Shown here in pieces: positions 20,737 to 28,648 of a DNA stretch of 64,000 bases; position 1 is the first letter of the stretch, and every line of letters starts with the position of its first letter. The notes beneath the pieces are model-generated. The model saw only the letters and a program-made list of their open reading frames with translations. It did not search any database and was not told the DNA's origin. Made by a program: the position numbers and the translations under genes. The stretch comes from a virus, in IMG/VR virus record IMGVR_UViG_3300032245_001860, positions 186,001 through 250,000 of that record; one strand, written 5' to 3'.

Positions 20737-20742
20737 TATAAA
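20737..20742 (+). promoter_or_regulatory. TATAAA box 12 bases before dnaJ start
   Basis: TATAAA begins exactly 12 bases before the dnaJ ATG, immediately after the protease stop codon. No -35 hexamer and no Shine-Dalgarno site are seen. If it acts as a -10 box, transcription would start at or next to the ATG. The same spacing recurs at 22446, 24848, 53418 (minus) and 60398. Confidence 0.45.
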
Positions 20743-20748
20743 AGATTT

Positions 20749-21738
20749 ATGTCAGATCCTTATTCAATTTTAGGAGTTGCTGCTAATGCAACCAATGATG
20801 AAGTAAAATCAGCATACAGAAAATTAGCTAAAAAGTATCATCCTGATGTAAACAAAGATCCTGATGCAGAGTCTAAGTTCAAGGAAGTCACTAAGGCATA
20901 TGAGGATATTTTAAATCCACCTCCAGCTCCTCCTCCGCAAGATCATTTTGGTGGTTTCAATCCTTGGGATTTTTTTAGACAGCAATCTCATCATATGTCT
21001 CTAAATACCCCAGTATCAATATCAGTCTCTCTAACAATGAAAGAAGCATTTATTGATGTGACAAAAACCATTAACTTTACAAGAAGTATTTTTTGTAAAA
21101 CTTGTGATGGCAAAGGTGGTATTGGACCAGTTAATGCTTGTGCTAAATGTATGGGTACGGGACAAAATAAAATCACAATGCAACAAGGGTTTTATTTTTT
21201 TGAACAAATCTTAGGTCCATGTCAAGTTTGTTCAGGAAGAGGATCAGTTTTTACAAATCCATGTGGCTCTTGTAGTAGTTCTGGATATAAAAATAAAGAC
21301 GAATCTTTTACAATGAAGATTCCAAAAGGGTCTTTATTTAAAACTACAATTATTAATGACTTAGGCAATCATATAGACAGAGCTCAAAAACCTGGAGCTT
21401 TGATTGTAGAAATTAATTTGCTACAAGAGCCTGGTATCAATGTTGATCGAGAATATAATATTTATATTGACAAACTTATAGATCCTATTGCAGCACTGAC
21501 AGGATTTGAAACAAAATTATTACACCCAGATGGTTCAAGTTTAAATTTAAAGTTAAAAAATAAAATATCTAATGGCCATATACATAAAGTTTCAAAAAGA
21601 GGATTACCAAAATCTGAAAATGATTTTGGGGATTTGAACATTAGATTTTTGTATAATATACCTGAAGATTTATCTGATGAAGAAATAAAGATATTGGAAT
21701 CTTATGTAGAATCCAGAAGGAAGAGAGAATTATTATGA
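20749..21738 (+). CDS. dnaJ: DnaJ (Hsp40) co-chaperone, class A with zinc-finger region
   Basis: A 329-residue protein, a little shorter than E. coli DnaJ (376). The N-terminal J domain has HPD at residues 31-33. A short proline- and phenylalanine-containing linker ('[20 protein letters not shown]') replaces the long Gly/Phe region. Four zinc-binding repeats lie at about residues 116-180: [24 protein letters not shown] and a degenerate CGSCSSSG. The C-terminal beta domains follow ('[12 protein letters not shown]', 'VSKRGLPK'). It would stimulate DnaK ATPase, and the phage encodes its own DnaK at 24860. It has a TATAAA box at -12 and no Shine-Dalgarno site. It overlaps the next small gene by ATGA. 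Confidence 0.94.
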   Translation: MSDPYSILGVAANATNDEVKSAYRKLAKKYHPDVNKDPDAESKFKEVTKAYEDILNPPPAPPPQDHFGGFNPWDFFRQQSHHMSLNTPVSISVSLTMKEAFIDVTKTINFTRSIFCKTCDGKGGIGPVNACAKCMGTGQNKITMQQGFYFFEQILGPCQVCSGRGSVFTNPCGSCSSSGYKNKDESFTMKIPKGSLFKTTIINDLGNHIDRAQKPGALIVEINLLQEPGINVDREYNIYIDKLIDPIAALTGFETKLLHPDGSSLNLKLKNKISNGHIHKVSKRGLPKSENDFGDLNIRFLYNIPEDLSDEEIKILESYVESRRKRELL

Positions 21739-21944
21739 GCATGATTAAGAGAGCTAATGGCCAAGTTGAAAGTTTTACTGATGAGCAAGGCAAAGAAGTT
21801 AAGGCTGACAATCTTGTTTGGGCCGACGAAAAAGAAACCAAGCCGGAAATTAAAGACGCACTTGATATTCCAGTTGTAGAAGATTTGACTCTTGATGTGA
21901 ATGCGCCTGATGATGATGATACAGTAATAGCTAAGGATTGCTAA
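21735..21944 (+). CDS. Small acidic protein of unknown function
   Basis: A 69-residue acidic protein coupled to dnaJ by an ATGA overlap. The sequence has a basic start ('[10 protein letters not shown]'), then becomes strongly acidic with 'NAPDDDDTV' near the end and terminates 'AKDC'. No domain is recognised and no membrane segment is seen. Its position between dnaJ and a membrane protein is the only clue to a role. The tight overlaps and lack of stops support it as a real gene. Confidence 0.65.
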   Translation: MSMIKRANGQVESFTDEQGKEVKADNLVWADEKETKPEIKDALDIPVVEDLTLDVNAPDDDDTVIAKDC

Positions 21945-21945
21945 A

Positions 21946-22386
21946 GTGCAAAATGTCTTGAATTTTTTATTACATTCTTTTGACGGCCTGATACTTTACA
22001 TTTTATTATTTGTTGTAGGTTCGTTTGTTTTATATCATTTAGCAAGACTAAAGAGCCAAAGAGCTTATTTATTTACTACAATTAAGATTATTTCATCAGT
22101 TCTTGGAAATAAATTTGGATCAAAAGCTTCAGCTTTACTTGAGATTTTTGTTGATGGATTAGGTAAAATTCAAGATGGTGATTTTTCTAATGATGATGTA
22201 GTAGATTGGTTTTTGAGATATGTAAGACTTTCTGCCCAGCAAAAAGGCATATCTTTGACTGATGAAGACATTAATAATCTTCACACCTTGATATCATCAA
22301 CTGTATTTACATTTATTGGAAAAAACCCAAAGCAAATTGAACACGCAGTGAATCAATTTAACGCTTTTCAAGCAATGTCAAAATAA
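21946..22386 (+). CDS. Membrane-anchored protein of unknown function
   Basis: A 146-residue protein that begins with GTG at 21946, one base after the previous stop, with AAGG upstream. A single hydrophobic segment lies near residues 13-33 ('GLILYILLFVVGSFVLYHL'). A soluble, mostly helical domain follows ('GSKASALLEIFVDGLGKIQ', 'DDVVDWFLRYVRL'). It is not a classical holin because the soluble part is large. It is the last gene of the protease/chaperone cluster and is followed by a strong hairpin terminator. Function unknown. Confidence 0.75.
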   Translation: MQNVLNFLLHSFDGLILYILLFVVGSFVLYHLARLKSQRAYLFTTIKIISSVLGNKFGSKASALLEIFVDGLGKIQDGDFSNDDVVDWFLRYVRLSAQQKGISLTDEDINNLHTLISSTVFTFIGKNPKQIEHAVNQFNAFQAMSK

Positions 22387-22406
22387 TAGTTTGACTACAG
22401 ATCGTT

Positions 22407-22435
22407 ACAATGCCCATGTCATACATGGGCATTGT
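22407..22435 (+). terminator. Strong hairpin terminator ending the protease/chaperone operon
   Basis: A perfect 13-bp stem, ACAATGCCCATGT (22407-22419) with ACATGGGCATTGT (22423-22435), closed by a 3-base loop and followed by TAATTTA. The U tract is interrupted, but the stem is strong. It separates the 21946-22386 gene from the helicase. Confidence 0.7.
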
Positions 22436-22445
22436 TAATTTATGA

Positions 22446-22451
22446 TATAAT
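22446..22451 (+). promoter_or_regulatory. TATAAT box 12 bases before the helicase start
   Basis: A perfect TATAAT begins 12 bases before the ATG at 22458, just after the terminator hairpin. The position where a -35 hexamer would lie is inside the hairpin arm and does not resemble TTGACA. No Shine-Dalgarno site fits between box and ATG. This suggests a -35-poor promoter and a leaderless message. Confidence 0.55.
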
Positions 22452-22457
22452 AAATCT

Positions 22458-24224
22458 ATGTTTTTTGTTTACGTTTACAATGACAAGTCTGTGGTATATG
22501 ATGACCAACACCCACAAGGCAAACTTGAACATATGTATCAAGAAGCTTTAAGAGTTGAACTGGCATATGATGTTCCTGATGCTGAATGGAGTGCAAAGTT
22601 CAAGCAAGGGCAATGGGATGGAAAAATCTCAATCTACAACAAACGTGAGCAATCTTTTCCAACAGGTTTGACTAATAAAGTCAAGAAATTATTTGAATTA
22701 CTCAATATTGAATTTAAGTTTGTAGACAAAAGAGAAAAACCAGAATTAAATTTTCCAGTTGATGTTAATTTTGGCGGTAAAGAATTAAGAGATTACCAAT
22801 TAAGTTCTGGTGTATTATCTAAAAAGTTTCAGAGAGGGATGTTAGCTCTTTGTACCGGAGCTGGAAAAACTATGACCTCTTGCCAAATATTCAAAGAGTT
22901 ATCAGTTGCTCCTGTTGTTTTCATTGTTCCAGCAATTGAATTATTGAAACAAACACAAAAAGAGTTTGAAAAATATTTGAGATTGAATGGGCAACCTGTG
23001 AAAGTTGGTATTGCGGGTGGTGGACTTTGTGAAATTAATTTTGAAGGCATCAATGTAATTACTTACCAAACAGCTCTTAATTCTCATAATAAAAAATATG
23101 TTGAAAGTCAAAAAAAGTTAGTTGATGATAATGTTGAAGGTTCAAAAACTTCAGCTCAACTTCAAAGTGAGTATGAAGCCGCTCATTCTTCTTACAAAAA
23201 AGCTGTTGATAAAGCTAATATTGCACTTAAAGATTTGCGTCAAGAATTTATCAATGCTCAAGAAAATCAACGCAAAGATGCAGAAATTATTCGTAAAAAA
23301 TATGAACGCTCTTTGAATTCAATAACTAAATTAGAACTTGCTGCATATAAAAAAGCTAAATTGGCATGGGACAATAGACAGGATGTATTGTTTCAAAAAG
23401 CACAAGTAAGAGAAGTTCTTTCACTCTGTCAAGCATTTATTGTCGATGAAGCCCATGTTGCTTCTGTTGTAATTGAAGAATTAGGCAAGTATGCTAAAAA
23501 TGCATTTTATAAACTTGGTTTGTCTGGAACGCCTTGGAGAACCGATAATCAGGAAATCAGAATTGAAGGAGCATTAGGAAGAAAAATTATTCAAGTTTCA
23601 GCTTCTGACTTAATTGAAAGAGGGTTTCTTGTTCCACCTAAAATATTCATTTGTAAGATCAATGAACAACATCATGCAAACACTTATCCTGAAATTTACA
23701 CGTTAAACATAGTAAATAATTGGGAAAGAAATTTTAGAATCAAGCAATTTGCTGAACAGTTTAAGTCAAAAAGCAGACCTACTCTTATTTTAGTAGAAAG
23801 AAGAGAGCATGGTTCTATACTTGAAAGCATGATTGAAGATGCGGTTTTTGTTCCTGGTGGCGATAAAGGTGAAGAAGATCCAACAGATGAGGAAAAGAAT
23901 TATCGTAGAAGAATGCTAAATGCTGTTGAAAACAATGAAATTATTTTGATAGCAACACAATGGGCAAATGTAGGTGTAGATGCTCCAAGAATTAGCTGTT
24001 TGATTTTAGCTGGTTCTAATCAATCTTCCGTAACAACATATCAACAAGTTGGAAGAGTGCTGAGATGTGTAGGTAAAGATATCGAGGAGTCTATTAAAAA
24101 CGGAAAGCCTGATGCAATCATTTTGGATTTTTCATCAGACCAGAAAAACTTGAAAACTCATATCAATATGAGGAAAAAAGTATATAAGAATGAAAGAGCT
24201 TGGACATTATTTGAGCTGAAATAA
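22458..24224 (+). CDS. SF2 DNA helicase, UvsW-like
   Basis: A 588-residue superfamily 2 helicase. The N-terminal region ('WSAKFKQGQWDGKISIY') matches the substrate-binding part of T4 UvsW-like helicases. Motif I GAGKT is at 134-138, DEAH at 330-333, motif III 'SGTPWR' near 356, and motif VI 'QQVGRVLR' near 530. Between motif I and DEAH is an extra charged, helical segment of about 100 residues (roughly 215-315, rich in Lys, Glu and Ala) that reads as a coiled coil. UvsW acts in branch migration, fork regression and recombination-dependent replication in T4. This gene stands alone between terminators and would be transcribed from its own TATAAT box. Confidence 0.9.
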   Translation: MFFVYVYNDKSVVYDDQHPQGKLEHMYQEALRVELAYDVPDAEWSAKFKQGQWDGKISIYNKREQSFPTGLTNKVKKLFELLNIEFKFVDKREKPELNFPVDVNFGGKELRDYQLSSGVLSKKFQRGMLALCTGAGKTMTSCQIFKELSVAPVVFIVPAIELLKQTQKEFEKYLRLNGQPVKVGIAGGGLCEINFEGINVITYQTALNSHNKKYVESQKKLVDDNVEGSKTSAQLQSEYEAAHSSYKKAVDKANIALKDLRQEFINAQENQRKDAEIIRKKYERSLNSITKLELAAYKKAKLAWDNRQDVLFQKAQVREVLSLCQAFIVDEAHVASVVIEELGKYAKNAFYKLGLSGTPWRTDNQEIRIEGALGRKIIQVSASDLIERGFLVPPKIFICKINEQHHANTYPEIYTLNIVNNWERNFRIKQFAEQFKSKSRPTLILVERREHGSILESMIEDAVFVPGGDKGEEDPTDEEKNYRRRMLNAVENNEIILIATQWANVGVDAPRISCLILAGSNQSSVTTYQQVGRVLRCVGKDIEESIKNGKPDAIILDFSSDQKNLKTHINMRKKVYKNERAWTLFELK

Positions 24225-24246
24225 ACTGCTTCATTGCAGTTTTTTT
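24223..24246 (+). terminator. Rho-independent terminator of the helicase gene
   Basis: AAACTGC (24223-24229) pairs with GCAGTTT (24236-24242) around a 6-base loop, followed by a run of T to 24246. The stem begins within the stop codon of the helicase. On the opposite strand it could also end the mini-gene transcript, although the U tract there is poor. Confidence 0.8.
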
Positions 24247-24250
24247 CATT

Positions 24251-24322
24251 TTAATAATCAGCTTTAAATAATGTAACAAAAATAGTGTCGAATAACTTTT
24301 CAATATCTTTTAATATGTTCAT
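24251..24322 (-). CDS. Mini-gene encoding a 23-residue peptide
   Basis: On the minus strand an ATG at 24322 opens a 23-codon frame ending in TAA at 24251. The peptide starts MNILKDIEKLF and ends LFKADY. It alternates charged and hydrophobic residues and could form an amphipathic helix. An ideal AAGGAG (24331-24336) lies 8 bases upstream, one of the best Shine-Dalgarno sites in the window. Further upstream are a 10-bp hairpin (24347-24376) and a perfect TATAAT (24384-24389). Predicted transcription starts at the base of the hairpin, so the leader would begin with a stem-loop. It is the only minus-strand gene inside the 27-kb plus-strand block. Function unknown; it could also be a leader peptide or part of a small RNA. 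Confidence 0.5.
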   Translation of the reverse strand: MNILKDIEKLFDTIFVTLFKADY

Positions 24323-24334
24323 TTTATTATCTCC

Positions 24335-24362
24335 TTGACAAAATTAAAACCGCTGATATATT
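24335..24362 (+). promoter_or_regulatory. Sigma70-type promoter candidate for the 24483 zinc protein
   Basis: TTGACA (24335-24340) and TATATT (24357-24362) are separated by 16 bases on the plus strand. The -10 box falls in the loop of the 24347-24376 inverted repeat, so a dimeric repressor binding the repeat arms would block it. The TTGACA also overlaps the Shine-Dalgarno region of the divergent mini-gene. Confidence 0.4.
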
Positions 24363-24376
24363 ACCATCAGCGGTTT
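24347..24376. promoter_or_regulatory. 10-bp inverted repeat: leader hairpin or operator
   Basis: AAACCGCTGA (24347-24356) and TCAGCGGTTT (24367-24376) form a perfect 10-bp inverted repeat with a 10-base loop. It is GC-richer than its surroundings. Read on the minus strand it is followed by TTAATTTT, so it may be a 5' leader stem-loop or attenuator of the mini-gene. As DNA it resembles an operator over the plus-strand -10 box. Confidence 0.5.
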
Positions 24377-24383
24377 CACTAAT

Positions 24384-24389
24384 ATTATA
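24384..24389 (-). promoter_or_regulatory. -10 box for the mini-gene
   Basis: TATAAT on the minus strand, preceded directly by TG. The only -35-like hexamer (TTGAAA, 24401-24406) is too close at 11 bases. A start 7 bases downstream would fall at 24377, the first base before the hairpin. Confidence 0.4.
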
Positions 24390-24482
24390 CATCAATAACT
24401 TTTCAAAACCCTTTTATAGAATGTTTTTGTAGATGTTTGTTGAATAATATAGTACAGCATAATTGTGCTGTGGAGGTGAGTT

Positions 24483-24842
24483 ATGTTCCACCAAACTATC
24501 GTTGGTAAGCCAAAACATTGTTTGAATAGAAATTGCAAAACTCCTTTCTTTAAGGAATCTCATTTAGGTTGGATGCCAAAGTCAGAGGTAGAAGTCTATG
24601 CAATTATGAGATGCCCAAAATGCAAGGATACATTTGCTGTTGTTCAATTAATATCTATGGCTCATGATTATAAAACTGCTCTACCAAAAGATCCAAGTCA
24701 AGTTTCTCCTTCTGGTCCAATAACAAAAAAAGAACTAACAAATTTTAAGAAAAAACTTGACAATAAAGACTCGTTAAAAAGTTTATTAGAGGGGTACAAG
24801 CCTGGAGGTTCTGTAATCTCTGAAGATGACACTGATATCTAA
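24483..24842 (+). CDS. Small putative zinc-binding protein
   Basis: A 119-residue protein with a strong site, GGAGGTGAG, 3 bases before the ATG. A stem-loop (ACAGCA 24454-24459 with TGCTGT 24466-24471) abuts this site and could modulate initiation. Two cysteine pairs, 'HCLNRNC' and 'MRCPKCKD', suggest a zinc ribbon in the first 50 residues. The C-terminal half is charged and probably helical or disordered ('KKELTNFKKKLDNKDSLKSL'). No family is recognised. It lies 17 bases upstream of dnaK and carries the dnaK promoter within its 3' end. A small regulatory or nucleic-acid-binding role is possible but not shown. Confidence 0.75.
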   Translation: MFHQTIVGKPKHCLNRNCKTPFFKESHLGWMPKSEVEVYAIMRCPKCKDTFAVVQLISMAHDYKTALPKDPSQVSPSGPITKKELTNFKKKLDNKDSLKSLLEGYKPGGSVISEDDTDI

Positions 24843-24853
24843 TCCTGTACAAT
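24826..24853 (+). promoter_or_regulatory. Promoter candidate upstream of dnaK
   Basis: ATGACA (24826-24831) and TACAAT (24848-24853) are separated by 16 bases; each matches 5 of 6 consensus positions. The -10 box starts 12 bases before the dnaK ATG, so the message would start at the ATG. No Shine-Dalgarno site is present. Confidence 0.5.
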
Positions 24854-24859
24854 ACTTAT

Positions 24860-26572
24860 ATGAGTATTGCAGTTGGAATAGATTTAGGCAGCACATTTAG
24901 TGTAGTTTCTTATGTAAAAGCAGATGGAAGTATTGAGGTAATTCCTAATTCAGAAGGAAACCGCATTACACCATCTGTTTTTGCAATTGATAATGAATCT
25001 CAAATATTAGTTGGAGATTTAGCTGCGGACTATGAATTAACTAATCCTGATAGAGTTGTTAGATTAGTTAAGAGAAAAATGTCAGATGGATTTAATAAAA
25101 TTTATGATTTTAATAACTATGATAAATCAATAAAACTTTCCGCTTGTGAAATATCTTCTGAAATATTGAAAAAATTAAAAAAAGATACAGAAGATTACTT
25201 AGGAGAAGAAATTACTCAAGCTGTAATCACTGTTCCTGCTTATTTTAATAATAGTGAAAGAGAAGCAACAAAAGCAGCTGGAGAATTGGCAGGATTGAAA
25301 GTCCTCAGAATAATCAATGAGCCTACTGCAGCTTCATTAGCCTATGGTCTTGATAAAAATAATGACTCAACAATCTTGGTTTACGATCTTGGTGGTGGCA
25401 CTTTTGATGTTACTATACTTAGGCTATCTGATGGCTGTGATTTTCATGTTCTCTCAACAGCAGGAGACACAAAACTTGGAGGAGCAGATTTCGATTCCGC
25501 TTTAGGAAAAATTATTGAAAACAAGTTAGGTTTTGAAATTGAATCTTCTGAATTAAGATCTATTTCTGAAAAAACCAAAAAAATGTTATCTCAACTACAA
25601 ATAGCTACTGTTCGCTATGCAGGAAAGCAAGTTTCAGTTCAAAGAGAAGAATTTGAAAAAGCAATTGATTTTTTAATTATGGAAACTAAAGATTGTATAG
25701 ACCAAGCTTTATCTGATGCAAAATTGAGTGCAAATGACATCAATGAAGTAGTTTTTGTAGGTGGATCAACAAGAATCCCATATGTAGCTCAAAAAGTGCA
25801 AGAATGGCTAAATAAAAGGCCAAATAAGTCAATCAATCCAGATGAAGCTGTTTCCGTTGGTGCAGCAATTCAAGCTTCGGTTCTTTCAGGCAATTCAAAC
25901 AAAGAAGTATATTTATTAGATGTCACTCCTTTATCTTTAGGCATTGAAACTCAAGGTGGTTTTATGACTACAATGATTAAAAGAAATACTCAGGTACCGT
26001 CCGAGTTTAAGGAAGTTTTTACTACAGCTATAGATAACCAAACTGAAGTAGATGTAAAAGTTTTTCAAGGCGAAAGACCAAGAGTAGTCAATAACCATTA
26101 TTTGGGTGAATTTAAACTTGAAAATATCAAACCTGCTCCTCGTGGAATACCCAAAATTGATGTTATTTTTGATGTAGATGCAAATGGAATTGTAACTGTA
26201 AGAGCAATTGATGAAAATACAAATGAAGAAAAATCAATGGTTCTTAGTGGAGCAAAAAGTTTATCTAATGACGACATAACGAAAATGCTAATGGATGCTG
26301 AAGACAATAAAGCTAAGGATGAAAGGGATAGAACTATCAAGAAATTATCAGATTATCTTATTGATTGTAAAATTCAAATAACTCATCTTTTAAGTTCAAA
26401 TGTATTAGATAAAAACGATATCAATGAATTGCTTGATTTAAAAAAATCTATTGAAAATGATGTACATTCAGAGAATATAGAATTTTTATCTTCATTGTCA
26501 GAATCAGCTAAAGAATTATTAGAATTATTATCTGACAAAGTACATGAAGAAGCTGCTAAAATGCTGTCATGA
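24860..26572 (+). CDS. dnaK: DnaK (Hsp70) chaperone, shortened
   Basis: A 570-residue protein versus about 640 for bacterial DnaK. Nucleotide-binding motifs are intact: '[11 protein letters not shown]' at the N-terminus, '[12 protein letters not shown]' near 176 and 'VGGSTRIP' near 300. The linker and substrate domain follow ('[16 protein letters not shown]', '[14 protein letters not shown]'). It appears to lack about 30 residues in the lobe II region after 'GGADFDSAL', and the C-terminal lid is cut back with no acidic EEVD-like tail. It should work with the phage DnaJ at 20749 and the J-protein at 52420. It has a TACAAT box at -12 and overlaps the next gene by ATGA. A host-derived origin followed by streamlining is inferred. 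Confidence 0.95.
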   Translation: MSIAVGIDLGSTFSVVSYVKADGSIEVIPNSEGNRITPSVFAIDNESQILVGDLAADYELTNPDRVVRLVKRKMSDGFNKIYDFNNYDKSIKLSACEISSEILKKLKKDTEDYLGEEITQAVITVPAYFNNSEREATKAAGELAGLKVLRIINEPTAASLAYGLDKNNDSTILVYDLGGGTFDVTILRLSDGCDFHVLSTAGDTKLGGADFDSALGKIIENKLGFEIESSELRSISEKTKKMLSQLQIATVRYAGKQVSVQREEFEKAIDFLIMETKDCIDQALSDAKLSANDINEVVFVGGSTRIPYVAQKVQEWLNKRPNKSINPDEAVSVGAAIQASVLSGNSNKEVYLLDVTPLSLGIETQGGFMTTMIKRNTQVPSEFKEVFTTAIDNQTEVDVKVFQGERPRVVNNHYLGEFKLENIKPAPRGIPKIDVIFDVDANGIVTVRAIDENTNEEKSMVLSGAKSLSNDDITKMLMDAEDNKAKDERDRTIKKLSDYLIDCKIQITHLLSSNVLDKNDINELLDLKKSIENDVHSENIEFLSSLSESAKELLELLSDKVHEEAAKMLS

Positions 26573-26970
26573 ACAAACTTGATAAAATAGGAGCGGTAGC
26601 TTCCATGATTTGTGCTTTCCATTGTACAATCATGCCTTTTATAATTGTTGTATTTCCAGTTCTTAGTTTATCTCTGTTTGTATCAGAAACATTTGAATGG
26701 GCTTTTCTTTCAGCCTCTTTATTATTGGGAATCACAAGTTTATGTTTTGGATATAAAAAACATAAATCATTTAAAGCTTTTCCATTACTTGCATCTGGCC
26801 TTGCATTGATTGTTATTGGAAGAATTATGCACCAACACACAATTCATCAGAAAGAAATGCATATTGATTTATATAATATTATTTTGTTTAGTGGTGGGAT
26901 TCTTGTAGCGTTATCTCATAAAATAAATAGTCTTCTGTGTAATACTTGCACGAAATGTAACATAAAATGA
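26569..26970 (+). CDS. MerC-like small membrane protein
   Basis: A 133-residue protein with four hydrophobic segments. The first carries the MerC signature 'SMICAFHCTIMP' (family: C-x-x-H-C in TM1). The C-terminus reads 'SHKINSLLCNTCTKC', matching the family's His/Asn and paired-cysteine tail. MerC proteins are inner-membrane mercury or heavy-metal uptake proteins of mer operons, and many MerC-domain proteins occur outside them. The start overlaps the dnaK stop as ATGA, and its stop overlaps the next start the same way, so it is translated with dnaK. No merR, merA, merT or merP is nearby. Its role in a phage is unknown; metal acquisition, redox or membrane modification are possible. Confidence 0.75.
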   Translation: MNKLDKIGAVASMICAFHCTIMPFIIVVFPVLSLSLFVSETFEWAFLSASLLLGITSLCFGYKKHKSFKAFPLLASGLALIVIGRIMHQHTIHQKEMHIDLYNIILFSGGILVALSHKINSLLCNTCTKCNIK

Positions 26971-27482
26971 TAAATAAGAAAAATTTTGATCTTTCTGGAA
27001 TTGATGATTCTATAGATTTGGAACTTCTACCAGTTGAAATTGATCATATTGTAGTTAATCCTGATAAAAGAGTGTATGTAGTCTTAACTGATGGGGAAAG
27101 ACAAAATGGAGTGGAATTAAATCCATTTGAAGCAAGTCATTTATCTTTTGTTCATAAAGGTCTGCATAAAAATTCTCACATTCAGACATTGCATCAGTTA
27201 TATATAAAAACTTTAGATCAAATAAACTCTAAGATTGAGAGTGTTGTAATTGAGTCTAAAGTGGGTGATGTTATTTATTGTTCACTAAAGATTGTAGATA
27301 AAAATCATAATAGATTTTTTACCATTGTGTCTTTAGCTGATGGATTAATTTTATCTAAAATATCAGAAAGTCCCATTCATGTTGTTTCCAATGTTTGGGC
27401 AGACATGGATCCAATTGATGAATGGGACTATGAAGATTATATTTTAGACTTTGATACTGATGAAGAGGAAGAAGACGATTAA
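26967..27482 (+). CDS. DUF151/bifunctional-nuclease-like protein
   Basis: A 171-residue protein coupled to the MerC-like gene by ATGA. The core resembles the DUF151 (BFN) family: 'VYVVLTDGERQNGVELNPFEA' up to the 'EA' motif, then 'DVIYCSLKI' and 'LADGLILSKISESPIHVV', which aligns with the family's 'RPSDAIALA...PI.V' end. The usual THDL and RPSD motifs are degraded, so nuclease activity cannot be assumed. The C-terminus is a very acidic tail ('FDTDEEEEDD'). It is the last gene of the dnaK operon, ending 4 bases before a convergent operon. The family call is moderate; function unknown. Confidence 0.6.
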   Translation: MINKKNFDLSGIDDSIDLELLPVEIDHIVVNPDKRVYVVLTDGERQNGVELNPFEASHLSFVHKGLHKNSHIQTLHQLYIKTLDQINSKIESVVIESKVGDVIYCSLKIVDKNHNRFFTIVSLADGLILSKISESPIHVVSNVWADMDPIDEWDYEDYILDFDTDEEEEDD

Positions 27483-27486
27483 TAAA

Positions 27487-28581
27487 TTACTTAATCCAAG
27501 TAATGAAGTTAAAGTCTACAGTCATCAATCCAGGTGTCAAAGAAAAGTTTGAAGTATGAACAATAGCTCTGGTTGTATCGATATCCGAAGAAAGCAATGA
27601 TGTCCAACCAAAGCCAGCTGATGGATTCAATCCTCCATTGATTTGAGCAGCATGCCAAAGTGGATCATATATTTCCACTCTGAAGTCAGCGTTTTCATAT
27701 CTTACAACGCCAGGATCTTGCAATGTCATATCTGTAGTGCCAGATTGCAAGCTTAAGTTCAATGATTCATTGGCATCCAAGAATGTACTTGTTCCAGTTC
27801 CACCAGCATCTGTAAGGTTTTCAAGTAAAACAGCTGCTTTACCATTACCGGAAACTTTTAAACCAGAAATTCCTATAAATGGAAATTGAGTACCTGGCTG
27901 AAATGTAATACCAGTACCAGATCTTGGAGATCCGTCTGCATTTCTAATAGTTAAGTTTGTACTACCTACACCAGTTGCTACATCATATCCAGTAGCTCCA
28001 CCAAGAGTTCCCCAACCTCTATAGTCGTTCCAGTCTCCAGGTATAAAGAAATATGTTTTATCTGTAGTTGCAGAAACATTGATAGTTGCTGACATAACAA
28101 AATATTTTCTTGAACCAATTTGCACTCTAATATCGTAGAATTTTGCCAGTCTTGTAGGAGTACCAAGTGGATTCAAAGCTTCAATAGAACTGCTACTTAG
28201 TTCAAATGCAGTTGTGTTGTTTGGATCACCATCTGATTCTAAAGTCAAACTAACACTTGAAGAATCTTTTCCAATGGAAAAATTAGCTGCAGTCAATATA
28301 GGTAAAACTGCCGATTGAGGACTAAGAATTTCTCTTATTTTTTGATTTGCAATGTATCTTCCATCTACTGTTGAGCCAGCTCCAACAAAAATAGGAGCTT
28401 CTATTGAAATTGTCTCATCAACAGTGCCAATATCCATAACTCTGGCTTTGGGTGTACCTTGAACATAATTGATGGAGCTTGCTTGCATATTCCTATTTCT
28501 GGAAAAGCTTGATGCAACAACTTCTCTGCCACCTAATTTTACTGACTTATATACACCAAAAAGGTTATTGTTTATAGGCAT
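27487..28581 (-). CDS. Virion structural protein, tail-tube-like
   Basis: A 364-residue protein with GAGGA upstream of the ATG. The N-terminus 'NNLFGVYKSVKLGGREV' is followed by 'NYVQGTPKARVMDIGT' and 'ETISIEAPIFVG'. The neighbouring 318-residue protein has the same architecture at the same place ('NFIQGGPGSS...KKITGSLSCPIRV'), so the two look like paralogues. The composition is beta-rich with many Ser, Thr, Gly and Asn and no cysteines, as in tail-tube or sheath-like virion proteins. The tail-tube assignment is inference. It is the 3'-most gene of the long minus-strand structural block. Confidence 0.7.
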   Translation of the reverse strand: MPINNNLFGVYKSVKLGGREVVASSFSRNRNMQASSINYVQGTPKARVMDIGTVDETISIEAPIFVGAGSTVDGRYIANQKIREILSPQSAVLPILTAANFSIGKDSSSVSLTLESDGDPNNTTAFELSSSSIEALNPLGTPTRLAKFYDIRVQIGSRKYFVMSATINVSATTDKTYFFIPGDWNDYRGWGTLGGATGYDVATGVGSTNLTIRNADGSPRSGTGITFQPGTQFPFIGISGLKVSGNGKAAVLLENLTDAGGTGTSTFLDANESLNLSLQSGTTDMTLQDPGVVRYENADFRVEIYDPLWHAAQINGGLNPSAGFGWTSLLSSDIDTTRAIVHTSNFSLTPGLMTVDFNFITWIK

Positions 28582-28601
28582 TCAATTTTCCTCAAACTTA
28601 A

Positions 28602-28642
28602 TTTAATCTTAGTTATATATTTTTCGAATTTACAAGATTAAA
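28602..28642. repeat. 9-bp inverted repeat between the two tail-tube-like genes
   Basis: TTTAATCTT (28602-28610) and AAGATTAAA (28634-28642) are separated by 23 AT-rich bases. No U tract follows on the minus strand, so it is not a convincing terminator for this operon. It could be a leader structure or chance in AT-rich DNA. Confidence 0.25.
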
Positions 28643-28648
28643 CCTTTT

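Noticed and set aside
24225-24482. tRNA or other classical RNA gene in the largest plus-strand gap
   Set aside because: No cloverleaf or acceptor stem was found. The structures present are explained by a terminator, an inverted repeat and a short stem-loop.
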